Assembly (NCBI GenBank): GCA_964445775.1
Contig: CAYUMH010000008.1
Coordinates: forward strand, 8,287 to 72,286
Source: Terrimonas sp964445775
Lineage (GTDB): Bacteria > Bacteroidota > Bacteroidia > Chitinophagales > Chitinophagaceae
Direction: 5' to 3'
DNA: 64,000 bases
In this document: positions 36,046 through 45,224 of the stretch, in pieces
How the letters are laid out: the number at the start of each line of letters is the position of its first letter
How positions within the stretch are numbered: the stretch's first letter is position 1
The notes under the pieces: generated by a model
What the model was told of the DNA's origin: nothing
What the model saw: the letters and a program-made list of their open reading frames with translations, nothing else
The model's database searches: none
Translations under genes and position numbers: made by a program

Positions 36046-36123
36046 TGTAAAATTCTTATATAGGTTTTGGTTTGTGTAAATACTGGTACTAAATTTGGTA
36101 TAACAACAATTGTTCATGTATAA

Positions 36124-36150
36124 GATCAGGCCGGTTTAACCGGCTTGATT
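36124..36150 (+). terminator. Terminator-like palindrome after the esterase gene
   Basis: GATCAGGCCGGTTTAACCGGCTTGAT is a long near-perfect inverted repeat followed by TTTATAG, 78 bp after the stop. Confidence 0.6.
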
Positions 36151-36205
36151 TATAGTGGGCAAAACTGTTACACTAATTTTATTTATTACACCAAAACCCT
36201 TGTAA

Positions 36206-36697
36206 ATGCTATTAAAAACATTTCTCAGCAGTGTGGCGCTGAGCACCGTCCTTGTATTAAGTTCCTACCAGGCTGATGCCAAAGCAAAGATCCCATTTGG
36301 TAACCGTGAAGTACTGACACAGGTTGCCGACCTCCCGGACACTGAAGAATTCCTGATTGAAAAAGGCTCCAAACTTACCAACCGGCCCGACCAGTACCTG
36401 GACCTGGCTACCATTCACGAAGAGTTTAATATTGCCTGGATACTACCGCTCTGGATCAATAAAGAGCCCCGCCTCGTTGGCTACAATAAAGCCAAAGACC
36501 TTTACTACGATATTCCCGATGCCGAACTTAACCAGATTTTAGCCGAGAATAAACTGGACAGGAAAAAACTGGAGAAAGTAGGTTTTTACACGCGTTATGG
36601 CGGTAAACTGGTAGCATTGGCCATTATTGCTTTTATTATCTGGGGCCTAATACCCTCTAAGAAAAAAGCAGAAGACATAAAACCCCAAACCGTATAA
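36206..36697 (+). CDS. Secreted/membrane protein of unknown function
   Basis: 163 aa. A signal peptide (LLKTFLSSVALSTVLVLSSYQADA) leads into a short periplasmic domain (FGNREVLTQVADLPDTEEFLIEKG, FNIAWILPLWINKEPRLVGYN) and a C-terminal membrane helix (LVALAIIAFIIWGLIPSKKK, about 131-150). I do not recognise the family. It is the first of four consecutive plus-strand genes (36206-38548) of which only the third has a named domain. A strong hairpin after it (36705-36729) may reduce read-through to the next gene. Confidence 0.7.
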   Translation: MLLKTFLSSVALSTVLVLSSYQADAKAKIPFGNREVLTQVADLPDTEEFLIEKGSKLTNRPDQYLDLATIHEEFNIAWILPLWINKEPRLVGYNKAKDLYYDIPDAELNQILAENKLDRKKLEKVGFYTRYGGKLVALAIIAFIIWGLIPSKKKAEDIKPQTV

Positions 36698-36704
36698 TTT
36701 TTTT

Positions 36705-36729
36705 GCAAAGCACCGTCCCGGTGCTTTGC
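36705..36729 (+). terminator. Hairpin between unknown-module genes
   Basis: GCAAAGCACCG-TCC-CGGTGCTTTGC is an 11-bp perfect stem with a 3-nt loop, 7 bp after the stop codon. The following U-tract is weak (TTCCCTT), so partial termination or 3' end protection is possible. Confidence 0.65.
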
Positions 36730-36777
36730 TTCCCTTATATATTTTAATACTATTATCTAACCTACAACCCGATTGTT

Positions 36778-37497
36778 ATGGGCACTTACATTTTTATTAT
36801 CATTGCTTTTATTGCCATTTATGCCGGTATTTTTATCTGGTACCGTCGCAAAAAACAACAAAGCGCCGATGCTTTCAGTAAATTAAATATGCAGCAGGAA
36901 GCTGCAAAGGCCGAAAATTATAAAGCTGAGTTTTTATCCGGTGATTTTGCTTTTCTCAAAAAACATATTAAAGACAACCCCATTGACGCTTTTACTGTTG
37001 CCACCCTGGATTATGGCAAAGGCGATATGGCTAAAGATGTTGCCAAGGATACTTTAAAAAGCCTGGCCACACTTGGCACTGTAAAATATAATACGGTACA
37101 AACACCCAAGTACCTGGTATTAAGCGGCAGTGATCTCCACCTGCTGGACACCAACACAGATGGTGATGTGGACAAACATTTGATATTTGACAATTTCCGT
37201 TTACAAAATTCTACCATCGAAGAAATGCCCCCTGCTAAAATGGCGATGATGCGTGCGAATTATGGTGATTACAGCCTGAAAAATTATAAAGTGTCCTTAC
37301 AAACCGATGGAAAAGAAGTAAAACTGATTATTCCCAATGGCATTGTACAGGCTATGGTAGCACAGGGCTCCGCCACTTCCTTTTTATCGAATAATGTAGA
37401 GAAACAGGTAAAAGAATTTGTACTGGGCAATTATTTCCTGAATAAATTAGGTGAAAAAGCACCTAACCTGAAGGTACAAACCTATTTACCAGCTTAA
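36778..37497 (+). CDS. Single-pass membrane protein of unknown function
   Basis: 239 aa. An N-terminal membrane anchor (TYIFIIIAFIAIYAGIFIWYRRKK, residues 3-26) is followed by a soluble, probably cytoplasmic, domain of mixed alpha/beta character (YLVLSGSDLHLLDTNTDGDVDKHLIFDNFRLQNSTIEE, VKLIIPNGIVQAMVAQG). The pattern of a lysine-rich turn after the helix suggests the large part stays inside. No family recognised. It sits 9 bp before the DUF1266 gene, so the two are almost certainly co-translated. Confidence 0.7.
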   Translation: MGTYIFIIIAFIAIYAGIFIWYRRKKQQSADAFSKLNMQQEAAKAENYKAEFLSGDFAFLKKHIKDNPIDAFTVATLDYGKGDMAKDVAKDTLKSLATLGTVKYNTVQTPKYLVLSGSDLHLLDTNTDGDVDKHLIFDNFRLQNSTIEEMPPAKMAMMRANYGDYSLKNYKVSLQTDGKEVKLIIPNGIVQAMVAQGSATSFLSNNVEKQVKEFVLGNYFLNKLGEKAPNLKVQTYLPA

Positions 37498-37506
37498 AAT
37501 ATTTGT

Positions 37507-38217
37507 ATGGGCATTGTATCCAAACTATTTAATGCGCTCTTTAATAATTTAAGGCAAAATAAAAACAACCCTTTAACAGGCGATGCTTTAAAACAGGTAC
37601 TGGTAAGTGCCATGTATGCCGAACAGCAATCGGCTTACCTGAACAGTTATGAAACAGGTATTGCTGCGGCCGATGCCAAAAAGATCCTGCAGGAATACTG
37701 GGGCATATATGATAAAGCTGATGCCGAAGACACTTTATCGTATTTATTGCGGCAAGGACATAGTTATTTTTTTGAACCGGTTTATAAAGCACTTACCAGT
37801 GAGAAAGATAATTATGCAGCTTACCTGCAATCGGCTTTTCCGCCGGAAGAGCTGGATAAAGCGGTCAATCTTTTCAGGGGCCTGCGTTCCAATATTGAAA
37901 CGCTGATCAATGATAAAGTGATCAGCAAAATAGAGGACCTGCAGGTATATAAAGCCTATGGCTGGGATTATGGCCGCCTGGCTTTTATGACACGTCTTTG
38001 TTATGAACACAACCTGATACCCGAACATGTAATGAAACAGTTTTTACGCGAAGGGCTGGAGGGTACCAAACGTGCTTATACTAACTGGGAAGATTTTTCC
38101 AAGGGATATATCATTGGCCGTGCCATGTGGGGCGGACAGGATAATTCTGGCATGACCAGCATTGCCCATAGTCTTTTAACCGATAAAAAAAGCCCATGGG
38201 TACAACACCCGCTTTAA
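37507..38217 (+). CDS. DUF1266-domain protein
   Basis: 236 aa, no signal peptide. The C-terminal two thirds carry the DUF1266 pattern: GWDYGRLAFMTRLCYEHNLIPEHVMKQFL followed by YTNWEDFSKGYIIGRAMWGG with the conserved W-x-x-F/Y-x-x-G-Y-x-x-G-R. The N-terminal part (YAEQQSAYLNSYETGIAAADAKKILQEYWGI) is also helical. DUF1266 proteins are often part of polymorphic or contact-dependent contexts, but none of those signs occurs here. Its neighbours are a membrane protein 9 bp upstream and a lipoprotein 10 bp downstream. Confidence 0.78.
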   Translation: MGIVSKLFNALFNNLRQNKNNPLTGDALKQVLVSAMYAEQQSAYLNSYETGIAAADAKKILQEYWGIYDKADAEDTLSYLLRQGHSYFFEPVYKALTSEKDNYAAYLQSAFPPEELDKAVNLFRGLRSNIETLINDKVISKIEDLQVYKAYGWDYGRLAFMTRLCYEHNLIPEHVMKQFLREGLEGTKRAYTNWEDFSKGYIIGRAMWGGQDNSGMTSIAHSLLTDKKSPWVQHPL

Positions 38218-38227
38218 ATATTATATT

Positions 38228-38548
38228 ATGTTGCTAAAGATCTTTAGGCCCTGCTTTCTTGTATTAGTTATACTGTTTGTCTCCTGTGGCAGTAAGAATA
38301 ATAAACAGGGAAAAGGTAACTGGTCGCAAAAGGACCGGGTAGAATATATGCGCGACTGTATCAGATCGGCCAGGAGCAGTATGACCGAACGCGGCATGCA
38401 ACCGGATTCTACCATTATTACCACCCTTTGCAAGTGTTCCGGTGAAATAATTGAAGAACGGTATGATTATAAAGAAGCATCCTCGATAAAGAAAGAAGAG
38501 ATAAAAGCCATTATGCAACAAGCTGTAGAGAAATGTTTAAATAAATAA
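38228..38548 (+). CDS. Small lipoprotein of unknown function
   Basis: 106 aa with a lipoprotein signal (FRPCFLVLVILFVSCGS; lipobox FVSC). The mature part is helical and contains three cysteines (DCIRSA, CKCSGEI, VEKCLNK), an arrangement seen in small Bacteroidota periplasmic lipoproteins where disulfides stabilise a helical hairpin. Last gene of the four-gene unknown module, followed by a clear terminator. Confidence 0.7.
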   Translation: MLLKIFRPCFLVLVILFVSCGSKNNKQGKGNWSQKDRVEYMRDCIRSARSSMTERGMQPDSTIITTLCKCSGEIIEERYDYKEASSIKKEEIKAIMQQAVEKCLNK

Positions 38549-38570
38549 AACACAGGTTGTACATATTTCA

Positions 38571-38601
38571 AAACCACTTACTTCTGTAAGTGGTTTTTTT
38601 A
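38571..38601 (+). terminator. Rho-independent terminator
   Basis: AACCACTTAC-TTCT-GTAAGTGGTT (38572-38595) followed by a T-run ends the transcript of the preceding lipoprotein gene, 23 bp after its stop. Confidence 0.92.
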
Positions 38602-38776
38602 TTGCCCGGAAGAACCACTTATTGTATTACTTATTTATAAAACATTGTAACTTAATTGTGTTCCCGGGCGTTTTACCGTTCGTCATAATCACGTATGGAT
38701 ATGTCTTATAAAACAGTTTCAATTATTATTTTTTCATCACCTTTACAACCATATCGCCGTCCAGTGAAAAAAAAGA

Positions 38777-38796
38777 TTTACGAATATTTTCGTAAA
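38777..38796. promoter_or_regulatory. Palindrome upstream of the Tricorn-like gene
   Basis: TTTACGAA-TATT-TTCGTAAA is a perfect 8-bp inverted repeat, 80 bp before the ATG at 38876. A TATACTTG box (38837-38844) close to the TAnnTTTG consensus lies between it and the gene. It could be an operator. Nothing else was identified in the 327-bp gap 38549-38875 beyond the terminator. Confidence 0.35.
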
Positions 38797-38875
38797 TTAA
38801 CATTTCGCTACCATTACTTATCCATTTTTAATTCTATACTTGCGGCCATTAAAATTTTAAAATCAAACCAATAAT

Positions 38876-41800
38876 ATGCGAATCAAAACAATCATTGCCG
38901 CCAGCCTTCTTTTTACAAGCGGCACTGCTATGGCACAGATCAATGCCAATTTGTTACGCTATCCCGATGTTTCTAAAACCAGCATAGTTTTTACTTATGC
39001 CAATGATATCTGGATAGTACCCAAAACCGGCGGTACTGCTACCCGCTTAACCACGCCCAAAGGCGAGGAACGATATGCCAAGTTTTCTCCCGATGGCAAA
39101 AGCATAGCTTTTTCAGGCAACTACGATGGTAACCTGGATGTGTACGTAATGCCTGTTACCGGTGGTATACCCGTACGTTTAACATCGCATGGTAACTCAG
39201 ACAGGGTTATCGACTGGACCACCGATGGCAAGTCAGTTGTATTTGCCTCCGGCCGTAACAGCGGTAAAGCCAGGTTCAGCCAATTTTACCAGGTAAAGGC
39301 TACCGGCGGACCAGTTACTAAAATGCCTTTCGAATATGCAGAATACGGCTCATTTAATAATGACGGAAACCAGATGGCCGTAGTATTTTTATCACAGGCT
39401 ACACGTACCTGGAAAAGATACCAGGGTGGTATGCAGAGCGGTATTCATATTTACGACCTGAAGAATAACCAGTCAAAAAAGATTGCTGCGGATAAATACA
39501 ATGGTCAGGAATACCCCATGTGGTACGGCGAAAATATTTATTATGTAGCCAATCATGGAAAAGAGGAAAAGATGAACCTGTGGAGCTATCATGTAGCTTC
39601 CGGTAAAGTAACCCAGCTGACCAATTATAAAGATGAGGATATCAGCTTCCCTTCTTTAGGTGATGGTGAAATTGTATTCCAGAAAGGTGCCGACCTGCAT
39701 ATTTATGATATCAGCAGCAAAACCGATAAAGCCGTTAAAATAAATATTGTTACCGACCTGTCTAACTTAAAACCCCGGACAGAATCTGTTGCCAATTTCT
39801 TAGAGAACCTGAGCATCAGTCCCGATGGTAACAGGGTATTGGTAGAAGCCAGGGGCGATCTGTTCTCCGTTCCCGCCAAAGAAGGTTTTATTAAAACCCT
39901 AACCGCTACTTCAGGTGTGGCAGAACGTTACCCCGCATGGGCTCCCAATGGCCGCTCCATTGCTTACTGGTCCGATGTAAGCGGTGAGTACGAGTTGTAT
40001 GTAAAAGATATGACATCCGATGCTGCTGCAAAAAAAATCACTAACCTGGGACCCGGGTATAAACATAATTTGTACTGGTCGCCCGATAGTAAAAAAATAA
40101 GTTTTATTGATAATGATGGTAAGATATATGTAGCGGATGTAGATAAAAGCTCGGTAAGCAAAATTGACCAACTGTATCGCTTTATCAACTATGGCACCTG
40201 CGAAAACTTCAGGGCCAGCTGGTCACCCGATAGCAAATGGATGGCCTACAGCCGTGATATACCCAATACCCATACAGCCGTATTTATTTACGATGTGGAA
40301 GGGAAAACAACGAAACAGGTAACCAGCGGTTTTTATAGCTGCGCCAACCCGGTATTTGATGTAAAAGGCAAATATTTATTCCTGACCACCAACCAGGTGT
40401 TCAGCCCTACTTATGGTGATTTTGATAATACCTTTGTGTATAATAACTCCACTAAACTGGCCGCTATTGCACTAAGAAAAGATGTACCGGCACTGTTAAA
40501 ACCAACCAATGATACCGTTGCAGTTACTGCTGCGGAAGAAGCTAAAAAAACGGAGAAGAAAGATACTGCTACAGCGAAGAAAGAAACCAAGCCTGCCAGC
40601 GGTATTGACTTCGATAGTTTTGAAAGCAGGTTAGAATTATTATCGCCTGCCCCCGGTAATATTGGCCGCCTGGCTTCGGTTGAAGGCAAAATATTGTTTT
40701 TGCGCAGCCCTAACAGGGGTGAAAGTGGTGGCATGACCAGTTTAAAATTTTATGATATTGAGAGCAAAACTGAAAAAACAATTGCTCCCGGTATTTTCTT
40801 TTATGAACTAAGCGCCAACGGTAAAAAATTACTGGTGAATAAAATGGGCGAGTTTGGCATTATTAGTCCTAACGAAGGTGCAAAAATGGAAGATCCCTTA
40901 CGCACCAGTGAATTAACAGCTACCATTGATCCTAAAAAAGAATGGAAACAAATAATGGATGATGCATGGCGTTTTGAAAGAGATTATTTCTACGACAAAA
41001 ACCTGCATGGTGTTGACTGGAATAAAGTAAAAGTGAAGTATAACAAATTACTGGAAGATGCAGTAAGCCGTGAAGACGTTAGCTTCCTGTTAGGTGAGCT
41101 GATCGGTGAACTGAACGCTTCGCATACTTATAACAATTCAGGCCCTGAAGAAAGAGGTAATAACATGTCAATAGGTTATTTGGGGGTTGACTGGGCTGCT
41201 GATGGTAATTATTATAAGATCAGTAAGATCATCAAAGGTGCCGGCTGGGATAATGAAGTAAAATCGCCTTTAAGCCAGTCCGGTATTGGTATTGAAGAAG
41301 GCAATTATATTTTAGCAGTAAATGGTGTTCCTTTAACAACGGCAACAGAACCATACGAAGCGTTTTCCGGCTTAGCCAACCGCACTATTGAGCTGACTTA
41401 TAATACAACACCAAGCTTCAGTGGTGCAAAAACAACTACCGTTAAAACACTCTCCAGTGAATACCGTCTGCGTAATCTTGCCTGGATAGAATCCATGCGT
41501 GCTTATGTTGATAAAGCCACCAATGGCGAAGTAGGTTATGTATATGTACCCAGCACTGGTATTGATGGTCAGAACGAACTGATGCGCATGTTTAATGCAC
41601 AGATGGATAAGAAAGCCCTGATCATTGATGAACGTTTCAATGACGGTGGCCAGATCCCTGATCGTTTTATTGAAATGCTGGAGCGTAAACCACTGGCATT
41701 CTGGGCAACCCGTGACAGCGAAGCCTGGAACTGGCCTCCTGCAGGACATTTCGGACCTAAAGTAATGCTGGTAAACGGCTGGAGCGGTTCGGGCGGTGAT

Positions 41801-42124
41801 GCATTCCCCGATTACTTTAAGAAAAGAGGCCTTGGTCCGTTGATCGGTACCAGGACCTGGGGAGGTTTGATCGGCATCAGCGGCACCCCTTCTTTTATAG
41901 ATGGTGGCAGTGTTACCGTACCAACTTTCCGTATGTATAATCCCGATGGTACCTGGTTTAGGGAAGGCCATGGTGTAGAGCCGGATATTGAGGTAGTGGA
42001 AGACCTGGGCGCTATGTCTAAAGGCGTAGATGTTCAGTTGAACAGGGCGATTGAAGAGATTAAAAAACTATTGAAAACAAACGCCTATACTATCCCGGCC
42101 AGGCCTGCTGCTGAAAAAAGATAA
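38876..42124 (+). CDS. Tricorn-like S41 family peptidase
   Basis: 1082 aa with a signal peptide (MRIKTIIAASLLFTSGTAMAQ), so it acts in the periplasm. Domains: an N-terminal TolB/WD40-like seven-bladed propeller (KFSPDGKSIAFSGNYDGNLDVYVMPVTGG) and second propeller (residues about 300-660: SISPDGNRVLVEARG, WAPNGRSIAYWSDVSGEYELYV), a linker rich in Lys/Glu/Ala (about 545-580), the C1 helical region (DDAWRFERDYFYDKNLHGVDW), a PDZ-like domain (QSGIGIEEGNYILAVNGVPL) and the S41 core (VYVPSTGIDGQNELMRMF, LIIDERFNDGG, NGWSGSGGDAFPDYFKK with Ser970/Ser972 then Asp975, GTRTWGGLIG). Tricorn-type peptidases trim peptides. The length is normal for Bacteroidota homologs. Confidence 0.93.
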   Translation: MRIKTIIAASLLFTSGTAMAQINANLLRYPDVSKTSIVFTYANDIWIVPKTGGTATRLTTPKGEERYAKFSPDGKSIAFSGNYDGNLDVYVMPVTGGIPVRLTSHGNSDRVIDWTTDGKSVVFASGRNSGKARFSQFYQVKATGGPVTKMPFEYAEYGSFNNDGNQMAVVFLSQATRTWKRYQGGMQSGIHIYDLKNNQSKKIAADKYNGQEYPMWYGENIYYVANHGKEEKMNLWSYHVASGKVTQLTNYKDEDISFPSLGDGEIVFQKGADLHIYDISSKTDKAVKINIVTDLSNLKPRTESVANFLENLSISPDGNRVLVEARGDLFSVPAKEGFIKTLTATSGVAERYPAWAPNGRSIAYWSDVSGEYELYVKDMTSDAAAKKITNLGPGYKHNLYWSPDSKKISFIDNDGKIYVADVDKSSVSKIDQLYRFINYGTCENFRASWSPDSKWMAYSRDIPNTHTAVFIYDVEGKTTKQVTSGFYSCANPVFDVKGKYLFLTTNQVFSPTYGDFDNTFVYNNSTKLAAIALRKDVPALLKPTNDTVAVTAAEEAKKTEKKDTATAKKETKPASGIDFDSFESRLELLSPAPGNIGRLASVEGKILFLRSPNRGESGGMTSLKFYDIESKTEKTIAPGIFFYELSANGKKLLVNKMGEFGIISPNEGAKMEDPLRTSELTATIDPKKEWKQIMDDAWRFERDYFYDKNLHGVDWNKVKVKYNKLLEDAVSREDVSFLLGELIGELNASHTYNNSGPEERGNNMSIGYLGVDWAADGNYYKISKIIKGAGWDNEVKSPLSQSGIGIEEGNYILAVNGVPLTTATEPYEAFSGLANRTIELTYNTTPSFSGAKTTTVKTLSSEYRLRNLAWIESMRAYVDKATNGEVGYVYVPSTGIDGQNELMRMFNAQMDKKALIIDERFNDGGQIPDRFIEMLERKPLAFWATRDSEAWNWPPAGHFGPKVMLVNGWSGSGGDAFPDYFKKRGLGPLIGTRTWGGLIGISGTPSFIDGGSVTVPTFRMYNPDGTWFREGHGVEPDIEVVEDLGAMSKGVDVQLNRAIEEIKKLLKTNAYTIPARPAAEKR

Positions 42125-42131
42125 ATAGTAT

Positions 42132-42213
42132 TAGCCCAGCTGCAGTACTACCGGCAACGTTCCTTGCCCCCACAGCACTGTGGTGGGCTCCGTTCAACAG
42201 CAGTAATACTAAT
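42132..42213. repeat. Dispersed palindromic repeat, copy B
   Basis: Between the S41 gene and its terminator. It contains CGTTCCTTGC (also in the copy at 43798-43886, opposite strand), the palindrome CCCCACAGCACTGTGGTGGG (42168-42187) and CAGCAGTAATACTAATGAAC, similar to CAGTAACACTAATGATC at about 54190. Confidence 0.6.
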
Positions 42214-42217
42214 GAAC

Positions 42218-42251
42218 AAAAAAGCACTCCACTGAAGGAGTGCTTTTTTAT
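42218..42251 (+). terminator. Rho-independent terminator of the S41 gene
   Basis: AAAGCACTCC-ACTGAA-GGAGTGCTTT (42221-42246) followed by TTTTA. Because it lies downstream of repeat copy B, the repeat is transcribed as part of the S41 message. Confidence 0.9.
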
Positions 42252-42291
42252 TTTGAAAGAGTGTATCTTACCGGGAAAATCAAGTAAAGTC

Positions 42292-43002
42292 ATGCAGGAT
42301 AAGCCCATTGTATTTAAGACACTTACCAATATTGAAGAAGCTGAAAAAATTGGTGAAGAACTTGCAATTGGTGGTATTGCTTACGAGATTGAAAGTCCGC
42401 CACAGTTATTGGACAGGAATTTTATTGGCGAACAACCCATGCCGGAGCATTACATAAAAATCAGGCCGGCCGATTTTACCCGTGCCAATGTTATTGTTGA
42501 TGAATTATACAGGAGTCTTGCGGCTACCGTGGAAGAAGACTATTACTTGTTTACTTTTTCTGCTGAACAGCTACAGGATGTAATACGTAACAGGAATGAA
42601 TGGGGTGATTTAAACTATCATCTTGCCGTACTGTTGTCGGGTAAGAAAACAACAGCCGCAACCGGTGCGTCATTTAACAATGCAACCGAAGAAACGGTCG
42701 TTGAAAATATGCTACCCATACCGGTGAATATATGGATATTGGCAGCAGGATATTTTTGTTTATTAACTCCTCCGTTTTTATATGGCTATCCCGCCGTAGG
42801 CTCATTGTTTATCGGATGGTTTATTGTTGGTGCTACCAGGACCACTTCACTGGGAGTTAAACACCCGGTTTACAATAAAACCGGCAGGATACATGGAAAA
42901 GTAATGATCACACTTTCTATTATAGTAATTACCTGCCTGCTTTTAATACTACTGAATGAGTCTTTTGCAATCTGGTTCTTTGATTCATTTGGAATTTTCT
43001 AA
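42292..43002 (+). CDS. DUF2007-like N-terminus membrane protein
   Basis: About 236 aa from ATG at 42292; the open frame extends 13 codons upstream into the terminator region, so the later ATG is preferred. The N-terminal 70 residues (PIVFKTLTNIEEAEKIGEELAIGGIAYEIESPPQ, YIKIRPADFTRANVIVDELYRS) resemble the small alpha/beta DUF2007 domain of putative signal transducing proteins. Two membrane segments follow (IPVNIWILAAGYFCLLTPPFLYGYPAVGSLFIGWFIVGA and VMITLSIIVITCLLLILLNESFAIWFF). The function is unknown. Confidence 0.65.
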   Translation: MQDKPIVFKTLTNIEEAEKIGEELAIGGIAYEIESPPQLLDRNFIGEQPMPEHYIKIRPADFTRANVIVDELYRSLAATVEEDYYLFTFSAEQLQDVIRNRNEWGDLNYHLAVLLSGKKTTAATGASFNNATEETVVENMLPIPVNIWILAAGYFCLLTPPFLYGYPAVGSLFIGWFIVGATRTTSLGVKHPVYNKTGRIHGKVMITLSIIVITCLLLILLNESFAIWFFDSFGIF

Positions 43003-43026
43003 ACCTGAATACGATACATACCGGTA

Positions 43027-43692
43027 TTAAAAAGTATACCCAGTTTTAAAGGCCAGCGGCAATGCCACACCTACCCGCTTACCTTCTTTCGCAAACGCTG
43101 ACCATATATTGGGGTGACGGGAATTAACCTCCTCGCTATCGGGATTTATTTTATTAGTATGTTTTGAATCAACGTAACGCAGGCCTAATCCACCACTCAA
43201 ATCCATCATAAAATGGCCAAACCGCACTTTAAATCCTGCTTTACCGCTTAATCCAATGCTGTATCTTTTTACGCCTATCGAATCAAAATAAGGGTTATCA
43301 TCCGGCCATGGAGTATCAGTAAAACTATTTGTTGCGTTGTATTGCTGATTAATGTAAATAAGCTCTGCAGCAATATACCCCCGCTTCCTGCTCAGCTCAT
43401 TTGCCTTTTCAAACCATTTTGTTTCCACAGCCAGTTCAAACCCTTTCATGTTTCTAAAATCCTGCGCATCGGGTATAGGATGGTTGATCACTTTGCCTAT
43501 TGTAAGCGCCGAGGAAAGATTTTTACGATAATACCTTTCATAGCTAAGCTCAACTGCAGGCAATAGCATACTTAAAGGCTGTGTAATGGATGTTTTTAAC
43601 TCGTTGCGGTACACACCTGGATGCCGTTGAGCAATAAGACCATTTAACGTGGAGCTGAGTACAAAAGAAAGAAAGAGTAGCAGTAGTTTCAT
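43027..43692 (-). CDS. Outer-membrane beta-barrel-like protein
   Basis: 221 aa from ATG at 43692 (two extra codons upstream would begin with GTG). The signal peptide is KLLLLFLSFVLSSTLNGLIAQ. The rest alternates short amphipathic strands (LLPAVELSYERYYRKNLSSALTIGKVI, YSIGLSGKAGFKVRFGHFMMDLSGGLGLRYVD) and ends in an aromatic residue (FKTGYTF), the usual sign of an outer-membrane barrel. No specific family is apparent; DUF3575-like proteins are similar in style. Confidence 0.7.
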   Translation of the reverse strand: MKLLLLFLSFVLSSTLNGLIAQRHPGVYRNELKTSITQPLSMLLPAVELSYERYYRKNLSSALTIGKVINHPIPDAQDFRNMKGFELAVETKWFEKANELSRKRGYIAAELIYINQQYNATNSFTDTPWPDDNPYFDSIGVKRYSIGLSGKAGFKVRFGHFMMDLSGGLGLRYVDSKHTNKINPDSEEVNSRHPNIWSAFAKEGKRVGVALPLAFKTGYTF

Positions 43693-43797
43693 TAACACTG
43701 TAGTTTATACCCCTGACAGTGTCTTTTTGAATTACGTTGTATGTATTACCGGGGTTTTAACGCTTTTTCATACAGGCATGCACCGGCTCATTGCCCT

Positions 43798-43886
43798 GTA
43801 GCGTTACCCGGGCTGAAGTGTGCGACCCACAACAATGCTGTTGGGACAATGCGCAAGGAACGATACTAGCAGTACTGCTGTTTGAA
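43798..43886. repeat. Dispersed palindromic repeat, copy C
   Basis: Contains CCCACAACAATGCTGTTGGG (43826-43845), the exact reverse complement of the core at 2728-2747, then GCGCAAGGAACG and TAGCAGTACTGCTG, also shared with copies B and D. It fills the gap between argH and the barrel gene, immediately after the argH stop on the minus strand. Confidence 0.7.
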
Positions 43887-43892
43887 TCAACA

Positions 43893-45224
43893 TTATTTTA
43901 ACAGCGCAGCAATAGCGGCATTCACTTTTTCAAAAGGAAAACTACTGATCACAGTATCCATTTGCTGCTTGATGGCTGCCGTGCCTAAGTTACCGATACT
44001 GCCCTCGTGGGTATGTTGCACATGGGTATCGTAGGTAAATTTACCGGCCTCAATATCTAGTCCTACTTTTTTATAGGCATCGCGGAAAGGCAGGCCCTGT
44101 AATACCAGCTTGTTCACTTCTTCTACACTGAACAGGTACCTGTATTTTTCGTCAGCAAGTATGTTGTCCTTAATAGTAATATTATTGAGCATCAGCCCCG
44201 CCATTTGCAGGCAATTTTTCAAGGTAGCAAAAGCTGGGAATAAATGTTCTTTCAGCAATTGCAGATCACGGTGATAACCTGAAGGCAGGTTGGTGGTCAT
44301 CATGCTTATTTCATTGGGCAGTGCCTTGATTCGGTTACAATGACTGCGGATCAGTTCAAAAACATCCGGGTTTTTTTTATGCGGCATAATACTGCTGCCG
44401 GTAGTCAGCTCCGGCGGGAAGCTGATGAAATCAAAATTCTGGTTCAGGTATAAACACATGTCCATACTTAACCTTGATAAAGTATCGGCGACATTGGCCA
44501 TGGCCTGTGCCACAATACGTTCAGCTTTGCCGCGTCCCATTTGCGCATATACCACGTTATAGTTCAGATCGGCAAAACCCAGTAGTTGTGTTGTTAGTGT
44601 ACGGTTAATAGGGAATGAAGAACCATACCCTGCGGCAGAACCCAAAGGGTTTTTATTCACCACTTCGTAAGCGGCTTTAATGGTGTGTACATCATCTACC
44701 AGCCCTTCGGCATATGCGCCAAACCACAAACCAAAGGAAGAAGGCATGGCAATTTGCAAATGGGTATAACCGGGTAACAGATGATCCTTATATTTTTCGC
44801 TTTGTACCTGTAATAGTGTAAAGAATTCCTGTATGGCCTCCACCAGGCTTTCCAGCTCGCTGCGTAAAAATAATTTTACATCTACCAATACCTGGTCGTT
44901 ACGGCTGCGGGCACTGTGAATTTTTTTACCGGCATCACCTAATTTTTGTGTCAGTAATAATTCTACCTGCGAATGAATATCTTCTACATCATCCTGCAAT
45001 TGAAACTTGCCCTCAATAATGGTCTGGTAAATATCTTTCAAGGCAGCATGTATTTGACCGAGTTCGCCTTTTGTCAACAGGCCAATTGTTTCCAGCATGG
45101 CCGTATGTGCCAGCGAACCCTGTACATCAAAAGCAGCCAGGTACATATCCATTTCGCGATCAAGACCAACGGTAAAGTTTTCTACTTCCTTTAACGAGGC
45201 GGTATCTTTTTGCCAGAGTTTCAT
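43893..45224 (-). CDS. argH: Argininosuccinate lyase
   Basis: 443 aa. Splits argininosuccinate to arginine and fumarate, the last step of arginine synthesis. The fumarase-superfamily signature GSSIMPHKKNPD is present (TTGSSIMPHKKNPDVFELIRSHCNRI), with EDIHSQVELLLTQKLGDAGKKIHSARSRNDQVLVDVKLFLR near residues 60-100 and LLPGYTHLQIAMPSSFGLWFGAYAEGL containing the catalytic-site His-Leu-Gln. Its ATG overlaps the argE stop (ATGA at 45221-45224), so translation is coupled. Last gene of the arginine cluster. Confidence 0.96.
   Translation of the reverse strand: MKLWQKDTASLKEVENFTVGLDREMDMYLAAFDVQGSLAHTAMLETIGLLTKGELGQIHAALKDIYQTIIEGKFQLQDDVEDIHSQVELLLTQKLGDAGKKIHSARSRNDQVLVDVKLFLRSELESLVEAIQEFFTLLQVQSEKYKDHLLPGYTHLQIAMPSSFGLWFGAYAEGLVDDVHTIKAAYEVVNKNPLGSAAGYGSSFPINRTLTTQLLGFADLNYNVVYAQMGRGKAERIVAQAMANVADTLSRLSMDMCLYLNQNFDFISFPPELTTGSSIMPHKKNPDVFELIRSHCNRIKALPNEISMMTTNLPSGYHRDLQLLKEHLFPAFATLKNCLQMAGLMLNNITIKDNILADEKYRYLFSVEEVNKLVLQGLPFRDAYKKVGLDIEAGKFTYDTHVQHTHEGSIGNLGTAAIKQQMDTVISSFPFEKVNAAIAALLK

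Noticed and set aside
41372..41971. 199-aa minus-strand open frame
   Set aside because: Antisense to the S41 catalytic region; no signal or motif.
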